64,000 nucleotides of DNA. Origin: Perlucidibaca piscinae DSM 21586 (GTDB lineage Bacteria; Pseudomonadota; Gammaproteobacteria; Pseudomonadales; Moraxellaceae). Below, piece after piece: positions 27,385 to 35,542 of this stretch (position 1 is the stretch's first letter; every line of letters begins with the position of its first letter). A program made the position numbers and the translations under genes. The notes under the pieces were generated by a model, which saw nothing but the letters and a program-made list of their open reading frames with translations, was not told the DNA's origin and ran no database searches. The stretch spans positions 650,547 through 714,546 of the forward strand of contig NZ_ATUE01000006.1 of assembly GCF_000420045.1 (NCBI RefSeq), given 5' to 3'.

Positions 27385-28775
27385 GCATCGGTCTCGCGTT
27401 CGCTGACGTCAGCGCGCAGCAGATCGGCACTGCGTTCGAGCACGCTGTCGGGCATGTGCTTGCTCGGCTTGACGCCGAGGTCACGCAGCATCTCGGCCTG
27501 GCGCACCAGACTGCCACGACCGCTGCTGAGCTTCTTGTGGGTGTCGTCATAGGCCTTCTGGGCCTGCTGCAGGCGCTGGCCGACCTGCTCCAGACCTTCC
27601 ACGAAACCGACGAACTTGTCGTAGAGCTCGGCGCCTCGACGGGCGATATCCTGGGCGTTGCGGTTCTGCTGCTCCTGGCGCCACAGGTGGGCGACGGTAC
27701 GCACCACGAACAGCAGCGTGCTCGGGCTGACCAGCAGCACGTTGCGCTTCCAGGCGTCGTGCCAGAGGTCGGCGTCGTGACTGGCGGCAAGCAGGAAGGC
27801 AGGCTCGACCGGGATGAACAGGATCACGAAGTCCAGCGAGCGCAGCTGGTAGAGCTCCTGGTAGTTCTTCTCGGACAGGCCCTTGATGTGCGCACGCACC
27901 GAGTCGACGTGGCGCTTCACGGCGCCATCACGGGCAATGTCATCGTCGGCGTTGCAGTGGTCAATGTAGGCGGTGAGCGAGACCTTGGCGTCGATGATCA
28001 GGTGCTTGCCTTCAGGCAGATGGATGATCACGTCAGGCTGGGCGCGGCTGCCGTCATCGCGGGTGTGGCTTTCCTGGACCTCGTACTCCTCGCCCTTGCG
28101 CAGACCCGAGGCCTCGAGCACCTTCTCGAGGATGAGTTCGCCCCAGTTGCCCTGGGTCTTGTTCTGGCTGGTGAGCGCACGGGTCAGGTCATTGGCGCGC
28201 TGGCTGAGCTGCTGGTTCATGGCCTGCAACTGGCGCACCTGCTCGGCCAGTGCCGAACGGTCCTTGCTTTCGCTGACGTAGGCGGTCTCGACCTTGCCCT
28301 GGAACTCCTGCAGACGCGCCTTGAGGGGCTCCAGCAGCTGACCCAGCGCGGACTGGTTCTGCTCGCTGAAGCGGCGCGACTTTTCCTCGAGAATGGACTG
28401 CGCCAGGGTCTGGAACTGATGGGTGAGCTGCTCGCGCGCCTGCTGCAGCAGGGCCAGCTTCTCGCCACCCTGCTGGCGCTCGCCCTGCAGCTCGCTTTCC
28501 AGCCGGGCAGCCCGGGTCAGCGCCTGCTGGTGCTGCTCGCGCAGCTGGATCAGCTCGTGACTGAATTCCTGGGCACGCTCGTGCTGCTGGGCGGTTTCCT
28601 GCTCCTGCGCCAGCAGACGCTCCTGCAGGCGCGCCAGCTCGCTCTGGCTGTCGACACGCACGCGCAGTTCGGCCGTGGCCAGTGCAGTGTCAAGCTGGCG
28701 CAGACGCGGCATGAAATACAGGACCGCCAGCAGCACACCAACCGTCAGACCCGCCAGCAACGCCATCACATCCAT
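27381..28775 (-). CDS. rmuC: RmuC family DNA recombination protein
   Basis: 464 aa. N-terminal TM (MALLAGLTVGVLLAVLYFMP), a long coiled coil (about residues 25-190), then the RmuC core: GNWGELILEKVLEASGLRKGEEYEVQESH, RAQPDVIIHLPEGKHLIIDAKVSLTAYI, LYQLRSLDFVILFIPVEPAFL. RmuC limits inversions at short inverted repeats and has a nuclease-like core (D..DAK). AAGGTGAG precedes the ATG. Translationally coupled to the efflux gene, though no functional link is evident. Confidence 0.95.
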   Translation of the reverse strand: MDVMALLAGLTVGVLLAVLYFMPRLRQLDTALATAELRVRVDSQSELARLQERLLAQEQETAQQHERAQEFSHELIQLREQHQQALTRAARLESELQGERQQGGEKLALLQQAREQLTHQFQTLAQSILEEKSRRFSEQNQSALGQLLEPLKARLQEFQGKVETAYVSESKDRSALAEQVRQLQAMNQQLSQRANDLTRALTSQNKTQGNWGELILEKVLEASGLRKGEEYEVQESHTRDDGSRAQPDVIIHLPEGKHLIIDAKVSLTAYIDHCNADDDIARDGAVKRHVDSVRAHIKGLSEKNYQELYQLRSLDFVILFIPVEPAFLLAASHDADLWHDAWKRNVLLVSPSTLLFVVRTVAHLWRQEQQNRNAQDIARRGAELYDKFVGFVEGLEQVGQRLQQAQKAYDDTHKKLSSGRGSLVRQAEMLRDLGVKPSKHMPDSVLERSADLLRADVSERETDA

Positions 28776-28821
28776 GCCACACTCACCTTGTCTTGATTAC
28801 CCGGAAAGGACGCACGATAGC

Positions 28822-29307
28822 ATGCGCACAGGTGCATCAGATGAGCTTGCACGGGCGAAAACCGGTCCTTGGCTGCCGCGACTGGTCGGCTATGTCTGGG
28901 CGGCCCCCGTGACGCTGATCGGTCTGCTGCTTTCCGTGCCAATACGCCTGAGTGGCGGCCAGTGGCAATGTCACAGTGGCGTGCTCGAAGCCTGGGGCGG
29001 CACGGTGGCACGCTGGTTGTTGCAGGGTGGTCGCCGGCGGATTCTCGCGATCACCCTGGGTCATGTCGTGCTGGCCCCGGATCGATACTGGCTGGAAAGC
29101 ACGCGCGCCCATGAGCGTGTGCATGTGGCGCAGACGGCACGCTGGGGTGTGGTGTTTCCGCTGGCCTACGGCGTGGCGAGCCTGCTGGCCTGGTGGCGGG
29201 GAGAGCCGGCCTACCGGGGCAATCGCTTTGAGCAGGCTGCCTATCGGGTGCATGATCCGCTGAATCTGGCCACGGAGAGCCGCCATGAATCAGATATCAC
29301 GTCGTGA
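28822..29307 (+). CDS. membrane protein with HEXXH motif
   Basis: 161 aa. One or two N-terminal TM segments (VGYVWAAPVTLIGLLLSVPI) and another near residue 110 (GVVFPLAYGVASLLAWW). Between them is RAHERVHVAQTARWG, an HEXXH zinc-metallopeptidase-type motif. Small conserved proteins of this kind are known in Pseudomonadales but have no established function. Proteolysis is only an inference from HERVH. The 3' end overlaps the esterase gene start by 23 bp, so the two are probably translated together. Confidence 0.65.
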   Translation: MRTGASDELARAKTGPWLPRLVGYVWAAPVTLIGLLLSVPIRLSGGQWQCHSGVLEAWGGTVARWLLQGGRRRILAITLGHVVLAPDRYWLESTRAHERVHVAQTARWGVVFPLAYGVASLLAWWRGEPAYRGNRFEQAAYRVHDPLNLATESRHESDITS

Positions 29308-30265
29308 TGCCGTGTTGCGGGCACTGGGTCTGGTCTGGCTGGGGGGCATCGGCTTGGTGCATGCCGATGCCCCCCAGCCAGACCAGACAAGCACGGCTTG
29401 TACCGTGCACGTGACGACTGCCTCGTATGCCTGGAAAGACGATGCGCGCCCGTATCGCCTTGCACAGGGTCGGTGTACACCGGCCACAGCCCCTGAACGA
29501 CTTGTGGTGGCACTGCATGCAGGCGGCTCGGATGCCCGAGCCATGGCGGACTACACGGGCCTGGATGCCCTGGCTGATGACGGACGCACCGTAGTGGCCT
29601 ATCCGCAGGGTGACCGGCGCGTGTCAGGACTGCTGACCTGGAATGCCGGCCACTGCTGCGGCAATGCCATGCTGCGCAACGTGGATGATGTCAGCTATGT
29701 GCGCGGGCTGATCGCCCTGTTGCGGGCGCGCTTCGGCCTCCCCGCCGGCGCGGTGTATCTGGCCGGGCTGTCGAATGGCGCCATGCTGGCCTACCGGCTC
29801 GCAGCCTCAGCACCGCAGGAGATAGCCGGCGTGATCGCGGTGGCAGGCACGGTCGCCACCTCGCCGCCGCCAGCTGCCGCACGCCTGCGCATCCTGCACG
29901 TGCATGGGGACGATGACCAGCACGTGCCCTGGCTGGGTGGCACCGGCCAGCGCACGCTGTCAGGCACCGAGCATGCCTCGGTGCGCGACACCCTGCAGCC
30001 TTGGGTTCAGGTCACGCAGGCGACGCAACCGGTCGAGATCGTTCGCCTCGCGGCACTGGATGATGCACGCACCCGGGTCACGTCATACCGCTACCGGGAT
30101 GCTGCCGGCGTCGTGCGTGTCGAACTGATCGGCATTGCCGGTGGCGGTCACACCTGGCCGGGCAGCAGCCGCTTCACCGGCTGGCTGGGCGAGGCCAACC
30201 GGACCATGAACATGAATCGGGTGATGCGGGAGTTCATGGCGGACGCCTCGGAGATGACGCCATGA
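29285..30265 (+). CDS. secreted esterase of the PHB depolymerase (LpqC-type) family
   Basis: 326 aa. N-terminal signal sequence (MNQISRRDAVLRALGLVWLGGIGLVHADA). Alpha/beta-hydrolase: oxyanion-hole region VVALHAGG, lipase box GLSNGAM (nucleophile Ser near residue 164), acid region HVHGDDDQHVPWLGG, and late His in GIAGGGHTWPGS. LpqC-type enzymes act on polyhydroxybutyrate-like or other esters, including feruloyl esters. The signal-peptide coding region contains a perfect 26-bp inverted repeat. Upstream GGAG gives good spacing to ATG 29285. Confidence 0.87.
   Translation: MNQISRRDAVLRALGLVWLGGIGLVHADAPQPDQTSTACTVHVTTASYAWKDDARPYRLAQGRCTPATAPERLVVALHAGGSDARAMADYTGLDALADDGRTVVAYPQGDRRVSGLLTWNAGHCCGNAMLRNVDDVSYVRGLIALLRARFGLPAGAVYLAGLSNGAMLAYRLAASAPQEIAGVIAVAGTVATSPPPAAARLRILHVHGDDDQHVPWLGGTGQRTLSGTEHASVRDTLQPWVQVTQATQPVEIVRLAALDDARTRVTSYRYRDAAGVVRVELIGIAGGGHTWPGSSRFTGWLGEANRTMNMNRVMREFMADASEMTP
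29328..29388. repeat. perfect 26-bp inverted repeat inside the esterase signal sequence
   Basis: Arms 29328-29353 and 29363-29388 are exact reverse complements, each containing TCTGGTCTGGC and a run of six G/C, around a 9-nt loop TTGGTGCAT. The arms encode LVWLGGIG and ADAPQPDQ in the reading frame. An RNA hairpin of this strength 44 nt into a coding region is exceptional. Confidence 0.95.
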
Positions 30266-30271
30266 CTGCCG

Positions 30272-30739
30272 TCAGGTCAGCAGGGTCTGGCGCGCTCCCC
30301 TGAGCCGGGCATCGATGTCCAGCAGATCCACCCACTCATGGCGGACGCGCGAGAACGCCGGATGCTCCGGATTCAGGAGCAGGTTGTTCTCGAGGGGAAT
30401 GACGACACTGGGAACACGCAACCCGACACTGTCGCGTGACGTGAACCAGGCCATGCCAACGGGCTGGGCATATCGACGATCCCCGTCCCAGCCCTGGGGC
30501 AATGTCGCAGCGTCCACGTCCTGGATCAGCTCATCCGGCACGTCGACGCGAATGACGGCAACGGGAAACGGCACATCGCTGCTCTGCACCAGAATCTCCA
30601 GCATGGCCAGCGCAATGCTGCTGGCCGTGTAGACCATATGCGTGCCCTTGCGATGCCAGCGCCCCTGGGTCAGGGCGCTGCCGGTGCCGGTCATGGCCGA
30701 GGCGGCGAACGCCGGATGGCAGAGTCGCCAGACGATCAT
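30272..30739 (-). CDS. RES-domain toxin
   Basis: 155 aa. RES-family fold: IVWRLCHPAFAASAMTGTGSALTQGRWHRKGTHMVYTASSIALAMLEILV carries the conserved Arg (GRW) and downstream Glu (MLEIL); a later Ser (VPSVVIPLENN) follows. RES toxins such as those of ParT/MbcT type modify or degrade NAD+ or ADP-ribosylate targets. Immediately downstream of its antitoxin (stop/start share 30739). Confidence 0.92.
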   Translation of the reverse strand: MIVWRLCHPAFAASAMTGTGSALTQGRWHRKGTHMVYTASSIALAMLEILVQSSDVPFPVAVIRVDVPDELIQDVDAATLPQGWDGDRRYAQPVGMAWFTSRDSVGLRVPSVVIPLENNLLLNPEHPAFSRVRHEWVDLLDIDARLRGARQTLLT

Positions 30740-31197
30740 CAGCAGAACACGCCATGCTGCATGCGCAGCAAGGCGTCATTGACCTCTTCGGCCCCGAACT
30801 CGGTATCCAGCAGGGAGGCCGGCGTGGCGCCCGCCGACAGGCTGCGGTTGGGACGTTGCAGCCAGGTGTAGGCCTGCTTTGCGCTGCCGAACGTCTCGAT
30901 GGCACGCGCGAACACCTTGGCGTAGCGCACGACCTTGGCGGCATCCTCGCCAGTGAGACGCTCGTTGTAACGGCGCGACAGGGTGCGAAAAGACATGCCG
31001 ACCGCGTCGGCGAATTCCGGTGCGGGGATGTTCAGATCGTGGAGGAAGGCCTTAACCAGCGCGCCATCCAGCCCGCTGCGTATCTGCGCGACCAGAACGT
31101 CGGCTGGCGCGCTCGCCAGCTGCAGCAAGGCATTCGACTGCAGCCGCCCAAACGCACTGTCCGCCACATGATAGCCACTTCCGATGGTGATGCTCAT
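30739..31197 (-). CDS. Xre/MbcA/ParS-type antitoxin (DUF2384)
   Basis: 152 aa. N-terminal helices, then an HTH-like segment FADAVGMSFRTLSRRYNERLTGEDAAKVVRYAKVFARAIETFG and the DUF2384 C-terminus AYTWLQRPNRSLSAGATPASLLDTEFGAEEVNDALLRMQHGVF. It neutralises the RES toxin and probably autoregulates the pair. GAGGAGG precedes the ATG. A palindrome TTTTGCAAAA at 31234-31243, 36 bp upstream, is a candidate operator. Confidence 0.92.
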   Translation of the reverse strand: MSITIGSGYHVADSAFGRLQSNALLQLASAPADVLVAQIRSGLDGALVKAFLHDLNIPAPEFADAVGMSFRTLSRRYNERLTGEDAAKVVRYAKVFARAIETFGSAKQAYTWLQRPNRSLSAGATPASLLDTEFGAEEVNDALLRMQHGVFC

Positions 31198-31268
31198 GGC
31201 ATGCCCTCCTCATGAACACCCACAATACGCCAGTTTTGCAAAAACAACCACAAAAATGGCATGAATCG

Positions 31269-32834
31269 TCAGCGCCGGCTCAACGACCCCAGCAGACCGC
31301 GGAGCAGCTCGCGGCCGATCTTGCGGCCGACCTCCGAACTGGCGGCACGGGCGGCGCTTTTCGCGGCACTTTCCCAGACACTGTCAGGCTCGCGCGCGGG
31401 TCTGCGCGCCGCCGCCCTGTCAGCGGCGGCCTGCGCCTTTTCAGCCGCCAGCCTGGCCTTTTCCGCTTCTTTGGCCTGGGCCTCGGCGAGCCTCCGTGCC
31501 TCGCTCTGACGCTCGGCTTCCGCAGCCGCCTGCGCCTGCTGGCCGGCACGCGCCTGCAACTGCTCGTAGGCCGACTCCCTGTCCAGCGCGGCATCGTAGC
31601 GGGCCTTGAACGGCGAGCGGCTCATCACGGTCTGGCGCTCCTCGGGCGTGATGGCGCCCATGCGCGAACGGGGCGGACGCACCTTGGCACGCTCCACCGG
31701 GGTCGGCACCCCGCCCTCGCCCAGCGTTGACACCAGTGCCTCGCCCACGCCCAGCTCGGTGATGGCCGTGGCGACATCCAGCCCGGGTTTGGCGCGGAAG
31801 GTGTCGGCGGCGGCACGGACGGCTTTCTGGTCGCGCGGGGTGAAGGCGCGCAGGGCATGCTGCACGCGGTTGCCGAGCTGGCCGAGGATGGTCTCGGGCA
31901 GGTCCAGCGGGTTCTGGGTGATGAAGTAGATGCCGACGCCCTTGGAGCGGATCAGGCGCACGACCTGCTCGATCTTGTCGAGCAGCGCCTTGGGCGCGTC
32001 GTTGAAAAGCAGGTGCGCCTCGTCGAAGAAGAACACCAGTTTCGGCAGGTCGGCATCACCGCGCTCGGGCAGGTCCTCGAACAGCTCGGACAGCAGCCAG
32101 AGCAGGAAGGTGGCGTACAGGCGCGGCTGCTGGAAAAGCTGGTCTGCGGCGAGCACGTTGATGACGCCACGGCCATCCAGCGTGGTCTGCATGAAGTCCT
32201 CCAGCTGCAGGGCCGGTTCGCCGAAGAAGGCCTCGGCGCCCTGCTGCTCCAGAGTCAGCAGAGCGCGCTGTATGACGCCCAGGGTGGCCTTGCTGACCGC
32301 GCCGTAATCGCTGCCCAGGCTGGCCGGGTTGTCAACCGCCATCGCCAGCAGGGCTCGCAGGTCCTTGAGGTCAAGCAGCAGCAGGCCCTGGTCGTCGGCG
32401 TACTTGAAGAGCAGGTTGAGCACGCCCTCCTGGGTGTCGTTGAGGTCCAGCATGCGCGCCAGCAGCAGCGGGCCGAGGTCGGAGATGGTGGCACGCACCG
32501 GGTGGCCCTGGCGGCCGAAGACATCCCAGAACACCACCGGATAGGCCTGGGTGCGGAAATCGGTCATGCCGGTCTTGAGGGCGCGCTCAGGCAGCTTGGG
32601 ATTGGCGGCGTCACCGGCTTGCGAGAGGCCGGCGACATCGCCCTTGATGTCGGCCAGGAAGACCGGCACGCCAAGATCGGAAAAGCCTTCAGCCAGGATC
32701 TGCAGGGTGATGGTCTTGCCGGTGCCGGTAGCGCCGGCCACCAGGCCGTGACGGTTGGCATAACGTCCGGCAAGCGCGCAGCGCATCGGCTCCGGCTCGC
32801 CACTCTGTCCGATCAGTACCGATGCCTCTGCCAT
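31269..32834 (-). CDS. HerA-like ATPase of DUF853/YjgR family
   Basis: 521 aa. Walker A GLVAGATGTGKTITLQILAEG near residue 35, DIKGDVAGLSQ, Walker B FFFDEAHLLF near residue 260, and GVGIYFITQNPLDLPETILGQLGNRVQHALRAFTP, all hallmarks of DUF853 proteins (E. coli YjgR). They are hexameric P-loop ATPases of the FtsK/HerA superfamily with unknown cellular role. The C-terminal 100 residues are a charged Ala/Glu/Arg coiled coil, and the final 30 form a basic tail. Divergent from the tus operon. Confidence 0.92.
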   Translation of the reverse strand: MAEASVLIGQSGEPEPMRCALAGRYANRHGLVAGATGTGKTITLQILAEGFSDLGVPVFLADIKGDVAGLSQAGDAANPKLPERALKTGMTDFRTQAYPVVFWDVFGRQGHPVRATISDLGPLLLARMLDLNDTQEGVLNLLFKYADDQGLLLLDLKDLRALLAMAVDNPASLGSDYGAVSKATLGVIQRALLTLEQQGAEAFFGEPALQLEDFMQTTLDGRGVINVLAADQLFQQPRLYATFLLWLLSELFEDLPERGDADLPKLVFFFDEAHLLFNDAPKALLDKIEQVVRLIRSKGVGIYFITQNPLDLPETILGQLGNRVQHALRAFTPRDQKAVRAAADTFRAKPGLDVATAITELGVGEALVSTLGEGGVPTPVERAKVRPPRSRMGAITPEERQTVMSRSPFKARYDAALDRESAYEQLQARAGQQAQAAAEAERQSEARRLAEAQAKEAEKARLAAEKAQAAADRAAARRPAREPDSVWESAAKSAARAASSEVGRKIGRELLRGLLGSLSRR

Positions 32835-33015
32835 GCCAGTCTCCCCCGTTGTCTGTGCCGGATAGTGTTGTTGTGCGACGCCGGTGGCGTCGGCTGCTGC
32901 GCAGCAGACGGCGCAGGCAATGCAGCCGATTACGCGTCAGACCGGCGCCCTTGTCAAAGGGGGTTTGCGGTATGCTTGCCTCCTGAACCGCCGCCCCGAT
33001 GAACGAGTCGACGAG

Positions 33016-33405
33016 ATGCGCTTTGCCCTGCTGATCACCGCTGCCCCGGAGCAGACTGCCGCCCGCGATGCCTTGCGCATTGCCGAGGCCTTGCTTGCCG
33101 CCGGGCATGAGCTGCTGCGGGTGTTCTTTGCCGGCGCTGGCGTGGCGCATGGTAATGCCTTGGTCACCCCGGGACGCGACGAGCCCGACCTGTGCGGCGA
33201 GTGGCAGCGTCTGCAGCGCGCACACGGTCTCGACCTGGTGGTCTGCGTGGCGGCCGCCCTGCACCATGGCGTGCTGGATGCCGACAACGCGCAGCGCTGG
33301 GAGCGCCCGGCAGCCAGCCTTGCCGACGGCTTCGTTATCAGCGGCCTGGGCCAGCTGGCGGATGCCCAGCTGCAGGCCGACCGTCTGCTCACCTTTCCGG
33401 CCTGA
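33016..33405 (+). CDS. tusD: TusD sulfurtransferase subunit
   Basis: 129 aa from ATG 33016, giving the family's normal length. DsrE-like fold: MRFALLITAAPEQTAARDALRIAEALLAAGHELLRVFFAGAGV, with the sulfur-carrying cysteine in LDLVVCVAAALHHGV. TusD takes persulfide sulfur from TusA and, within TusBCD, hands it to TusE for 2-thiolation of tRNA wobble uridine by MnmA. First gene of tusDCBE. The ribosome site is weak. Confidence 0.94.
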   Translation: MRFALLITAAPEQTAARDALRIAEALLAAGHELLRVFFAGAGVAHGNALVTPGRDEPDLCGEWQRLQRAHGLDLVVCVAAALHHGVLDADNAQRWERPAASLADGFVISGLGQLADAQLQADRLLTFPA

Positions 33406-33420
33406 ACGGAGCGGCCTGCC

Positions 33421-33777
33421 ATGAAACGCCTGCTCTACATCGCCTGCCGCGACCCTTATCAGGATGCCCGCGCCCAGGAGCTGCTCGATGCTCTGCTGGT
33501 GGCGGCCAGCTTTGGCGCGCAGGTCAGCGTGCTGTTCCAGGACGAGGGTGTCTGGCAGCTGCTGCCGGACCAGCAGGCGGTCGTGCTCGGCCGCCGCACC
33601 CTGGGCGCGCAGCTGGAGGCGCTGCCGCTGTTCGAGGTCGATCAGCTCTATGTCGATGCCGATGCACTGGCGCAGCGCGGCCTGTCGCCGGAGAGCCTGC
33701 TGCTGCCGGTGCAGGCGCTGTCTGGCGAGGCCCTGCCCGACCTGCTGCGCCGCCATGACCAGGTGATCCGACTGTGA
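33421..33777 (+). CDS. tusC: TusC sulfur relay subunit
   Basis: 118 aa. DsrF-like: MKRLLYIACRDPYQDARAQELLDALLVAASFGAQVSVLFQDEGVWQLLPDQQAVVLGRRTLGAQLEALPLFEVDQLYVD. Matches the TusC pattern but lacks a catalytic cysteine in the middle, as in E. coli TusC. GGAG lies 7-8 bp upstream. 15 bp after tusD and overlapping tusB by 4 bp. Confidence 0.93.
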   Translation: MKRLLYIACRDPYQDARAQELLDALLVAASFGAQVSVLFQDEGVWQLLPDQQAVVLGRRTLGAQLEALPLFEVDQLYVDADALAQRGLSPESLLLPVQALSGEALPDLLRRHDQVIRL

Positions 33778-34067
33778 GCACCTCGGGAGATGCCCCTCTG
33801 AACACCCTGCATGTGCTGCATGACCCGTCGGCATTGCCGGCGTTGCGCCGCCTGTGGTCTGCCGGTGACAGCCTGCTGCTGGCCGGCGCGGCGGTGACGC
33901 TGGCCTGCCGTGCGGATGCCGCCCTGCCATCGCCCTGCCATGCCTGCGTCGAGGCCGTGCGAGCACGCGGCCTGTCGACACGTCTGCCAGCACACATGGC
34001 CACGGTGGATGCGGCCGGCTGGGTGGCACTGGCAGTTGCGCATGCGCGCAGCGTGAGCTGGTCATGA
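33774..34067 (+). CDS. tusB: TusB sulfur relay subunit
   Basis: 97 aa. DsrH-like: LHVLHDPSALPALRRLWSAGDSLLLAGAAVTLACRADAALPSPCHACVEAVRARGL...MATVDAAGWVALAVAHARSVSW. Completes the TusBCD hexamer. It overlaps both neighbours by 4 bp (GTGA/ATGA type), showing tight translational coupling. Confidence 0.9.
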   Translation: MSTSGDAPLNTLHVLHDPSALPALRRLWSAGDSLLLAGAAVTLACRADAALPSPCHACVEAVRARGLSTRLPAHMATVDAAGWVALAVAHARSVSWS

Positions 34068-34486
34068 CCGGGACTGGCGTGAACACGCCGGCGACCGCCC
34101 GGCAGACCAGTGTCACTGACGCGCAGGGCGCAACACCGTTCTGGGATGTCGCCCGGCTTGATCCGTCGCTGGCCGCGCCGGCGCAGTTCGACAGCGAGGG
34201 CTTCCTGCGGGATCTGGCGGACTGGAGCCCGGCGCTGGCGCACGGCATCGCGCGCTGCCTGGGCCAGGAGCTGACCCCAGAGCACGAGGCCGTGCTGGCC
34301 GCCTGTCGCGACTTCCACGCCCGCTACCAGCGCATGCCCACGACCCGGGTGTTCGTGAAATACCTGGGCGAAACCCTGGGGCCGCCGCACGGCAGCAGCA
34401 TGACGCTGATGCAGCTGTTTCCCGACACCCCCATGCGGCGGGTGGCGCTGTGCGCCGGTCTGCCCAAGCCCCCCAACTGCTTCTGA
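34064..34486 (+). CDS. tusE: TusE/DsrC-type sulfur acceptor
   Basis: 140 aa with an N-terminal extension of about 35 residues over the core that starts at FDSEGFLRDLADWSPALAHGIARC. The core contains EHEAVLAACRDFHARYQRMPTTRVFVKYL and the conserved end AGLPKPPNCF with the penultimate sulfur-binding Cys. The second DsrC cysteine, normally 11 residues before it, is absent; the nearby Cys is offset by two. This fits TusE rather than sulfite-reductase DsrC. Confidence 0.92.
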   Translation: MTGTGVNTPATARQTSVTDAQGATPFWDVARLDPSLAAPAQFDSEGFLRDLADWSPALAHGIARCLGQELTPEHEAVLAACRDFHARYQRMPTTRVFVKYLGETLGPPHGSSMTLMQLFPDTPMRRVALCAGLPKPPNCF

Positions 34487-34504
34487 ACTGCTGGAGCCCT
34501 TGCC

Positions 34505-35542
34505 GTGGTCATGAAGAACCGCTACCTCGCCGCCGAGCATCCGTTCGCGCCCTATGTCCGCATTCTCGGCAAGGGCAAGACCTCGAGTCGCTCGCTGACG
34601 CTGGAGGAGGCGCGCGCGGCCATGGCCATGATTCTCGCCGGCGAGGTCGAGCCGGTGCAGCTCGGTGCTTTCCTCATGCTGCTGCGCGTCAAGGAGGAAA
34701 GCCCGGCCGAGCTGGCCGGCTTCGTGCTGGCCGCGCGTGACCGCATCGCGGCGGAGCGCGCAGCGGCATTGGCGGCAGCCGGCATCACGACACCGGTCTG
34801 CCCGGATCTGGACTGGTCGTCGTATGCCGGCAAGCGCAAGCACTACCCCTGGTTCCTGCTCGCGGTAAAGCTGCTGGTGGCCCATGGCGTGCGCGTGTTC
34901 ATGCATGGGGCCAGCGGCCATACCCTGAATCGCCTCTACACCGAGGCCGTGCTGCCGCGACTGGGCCTGCGCCACTGCGCGGGCTGGGCCGATGCCGACC
35001 ACAGCCTGCGCGACAGCGGCTTCGCCTACCTGCCACTGTCGCGGGTGAGCCCGGTGCTGGGCGACATCATCCAGCTGCGCAACGTGCTTGGTCTGCGCTC
35101 GCCGGTGCACACGCTGGCACGCCTGCTCAACCCGCTGGATGCCCCGGCGGTGCTGCAGGCCATCTTCCATCCCGCCTATCGCGAGTCGCACCAGCAGGCC
35201 GCCAGCCTGATCGGCTATGGCAACAGCTGCGTGATCAAGGGTGAGGGCGGCGAGATCGAGCGCAACCCGGACGGGCTCTGCCTGGCCAAGCAGATTGTCG
35301 ATGGCGAGCTCCGCGAGGAGACCTGGCCAGCCCTGTTCCCGCAGCGTCATGAGGCCGAGGAAGCGTTTGACCCGGAGGTGCTGCTGGCCGTGTGGCGCGG
35401 CGAGCAGACACACGACTATGGCGAGATGGCCGTGATCGGCACGTTGGCGCTGGCGCTGCGGGTATTGCAGCGTGCCGCGTCACAGGATGACGCGCTGGCT
35501 CTGGCGAGCACCTGGTGGCAAGGGCGTGACCGCCACATCTGA
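34505..35542 (+). CDS. ybiB: YbiB/TrpD2 family nucleic-acid-binding protein
   Basis: 345 aa. Glycosyltransferase family 3 (TrpD-like) fold: LTLEEARAAMAMILAGEVEPVQLGAFLMLLRVKEESPAELAGFVLAARDRI, then VFMHGASGHTLNRLYTEAVLPRLG and HTLARLLNPLDAP. TrpD2 proteins do not act on anthranilate; E. coli YbiB binds DNA/RNA. GTG 34505 is kept as start because GGAG is 8 bp upstream; ATG 34511 is possible. Follows tusE by 18 bp, so part of that operon. Confidence 0.92.
   Translation: MVMKNRYLAAEHPFAPYVRILGKGKTSSRSLTLEEARAAMAMILAGEVEPVQLGAFLMLLRVKEESPAELAGFVLAARDRIAAERAAALAAAGITTPVCPDLDWSSYAGKRKHYPWFLLAVKLLVAHGVRVFMHGASGHTLNRLYTEAVLPRLGLRHCAGWADADHSLRDSGFAYLPLSRVSPVLGDIIQLRNVLGLRSPVHTLARLLNPLDAPAVLQAIFHPAYRESHQQAASLIGYGNSCVIKGEGGEIERNPDGLCLAKQIVDGELREETWPALFPQRHEAEEAFDPEVLLAVWRGEQTHDYGEMAVIGTLALALRVLQRAASQDDALALASTWWQGRDRHI

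Noticed and set aside
33524..35413. 629-codon open frame opposite tusC-ybiB
   Set aside because: It spans several real genes antisense and matches no family.
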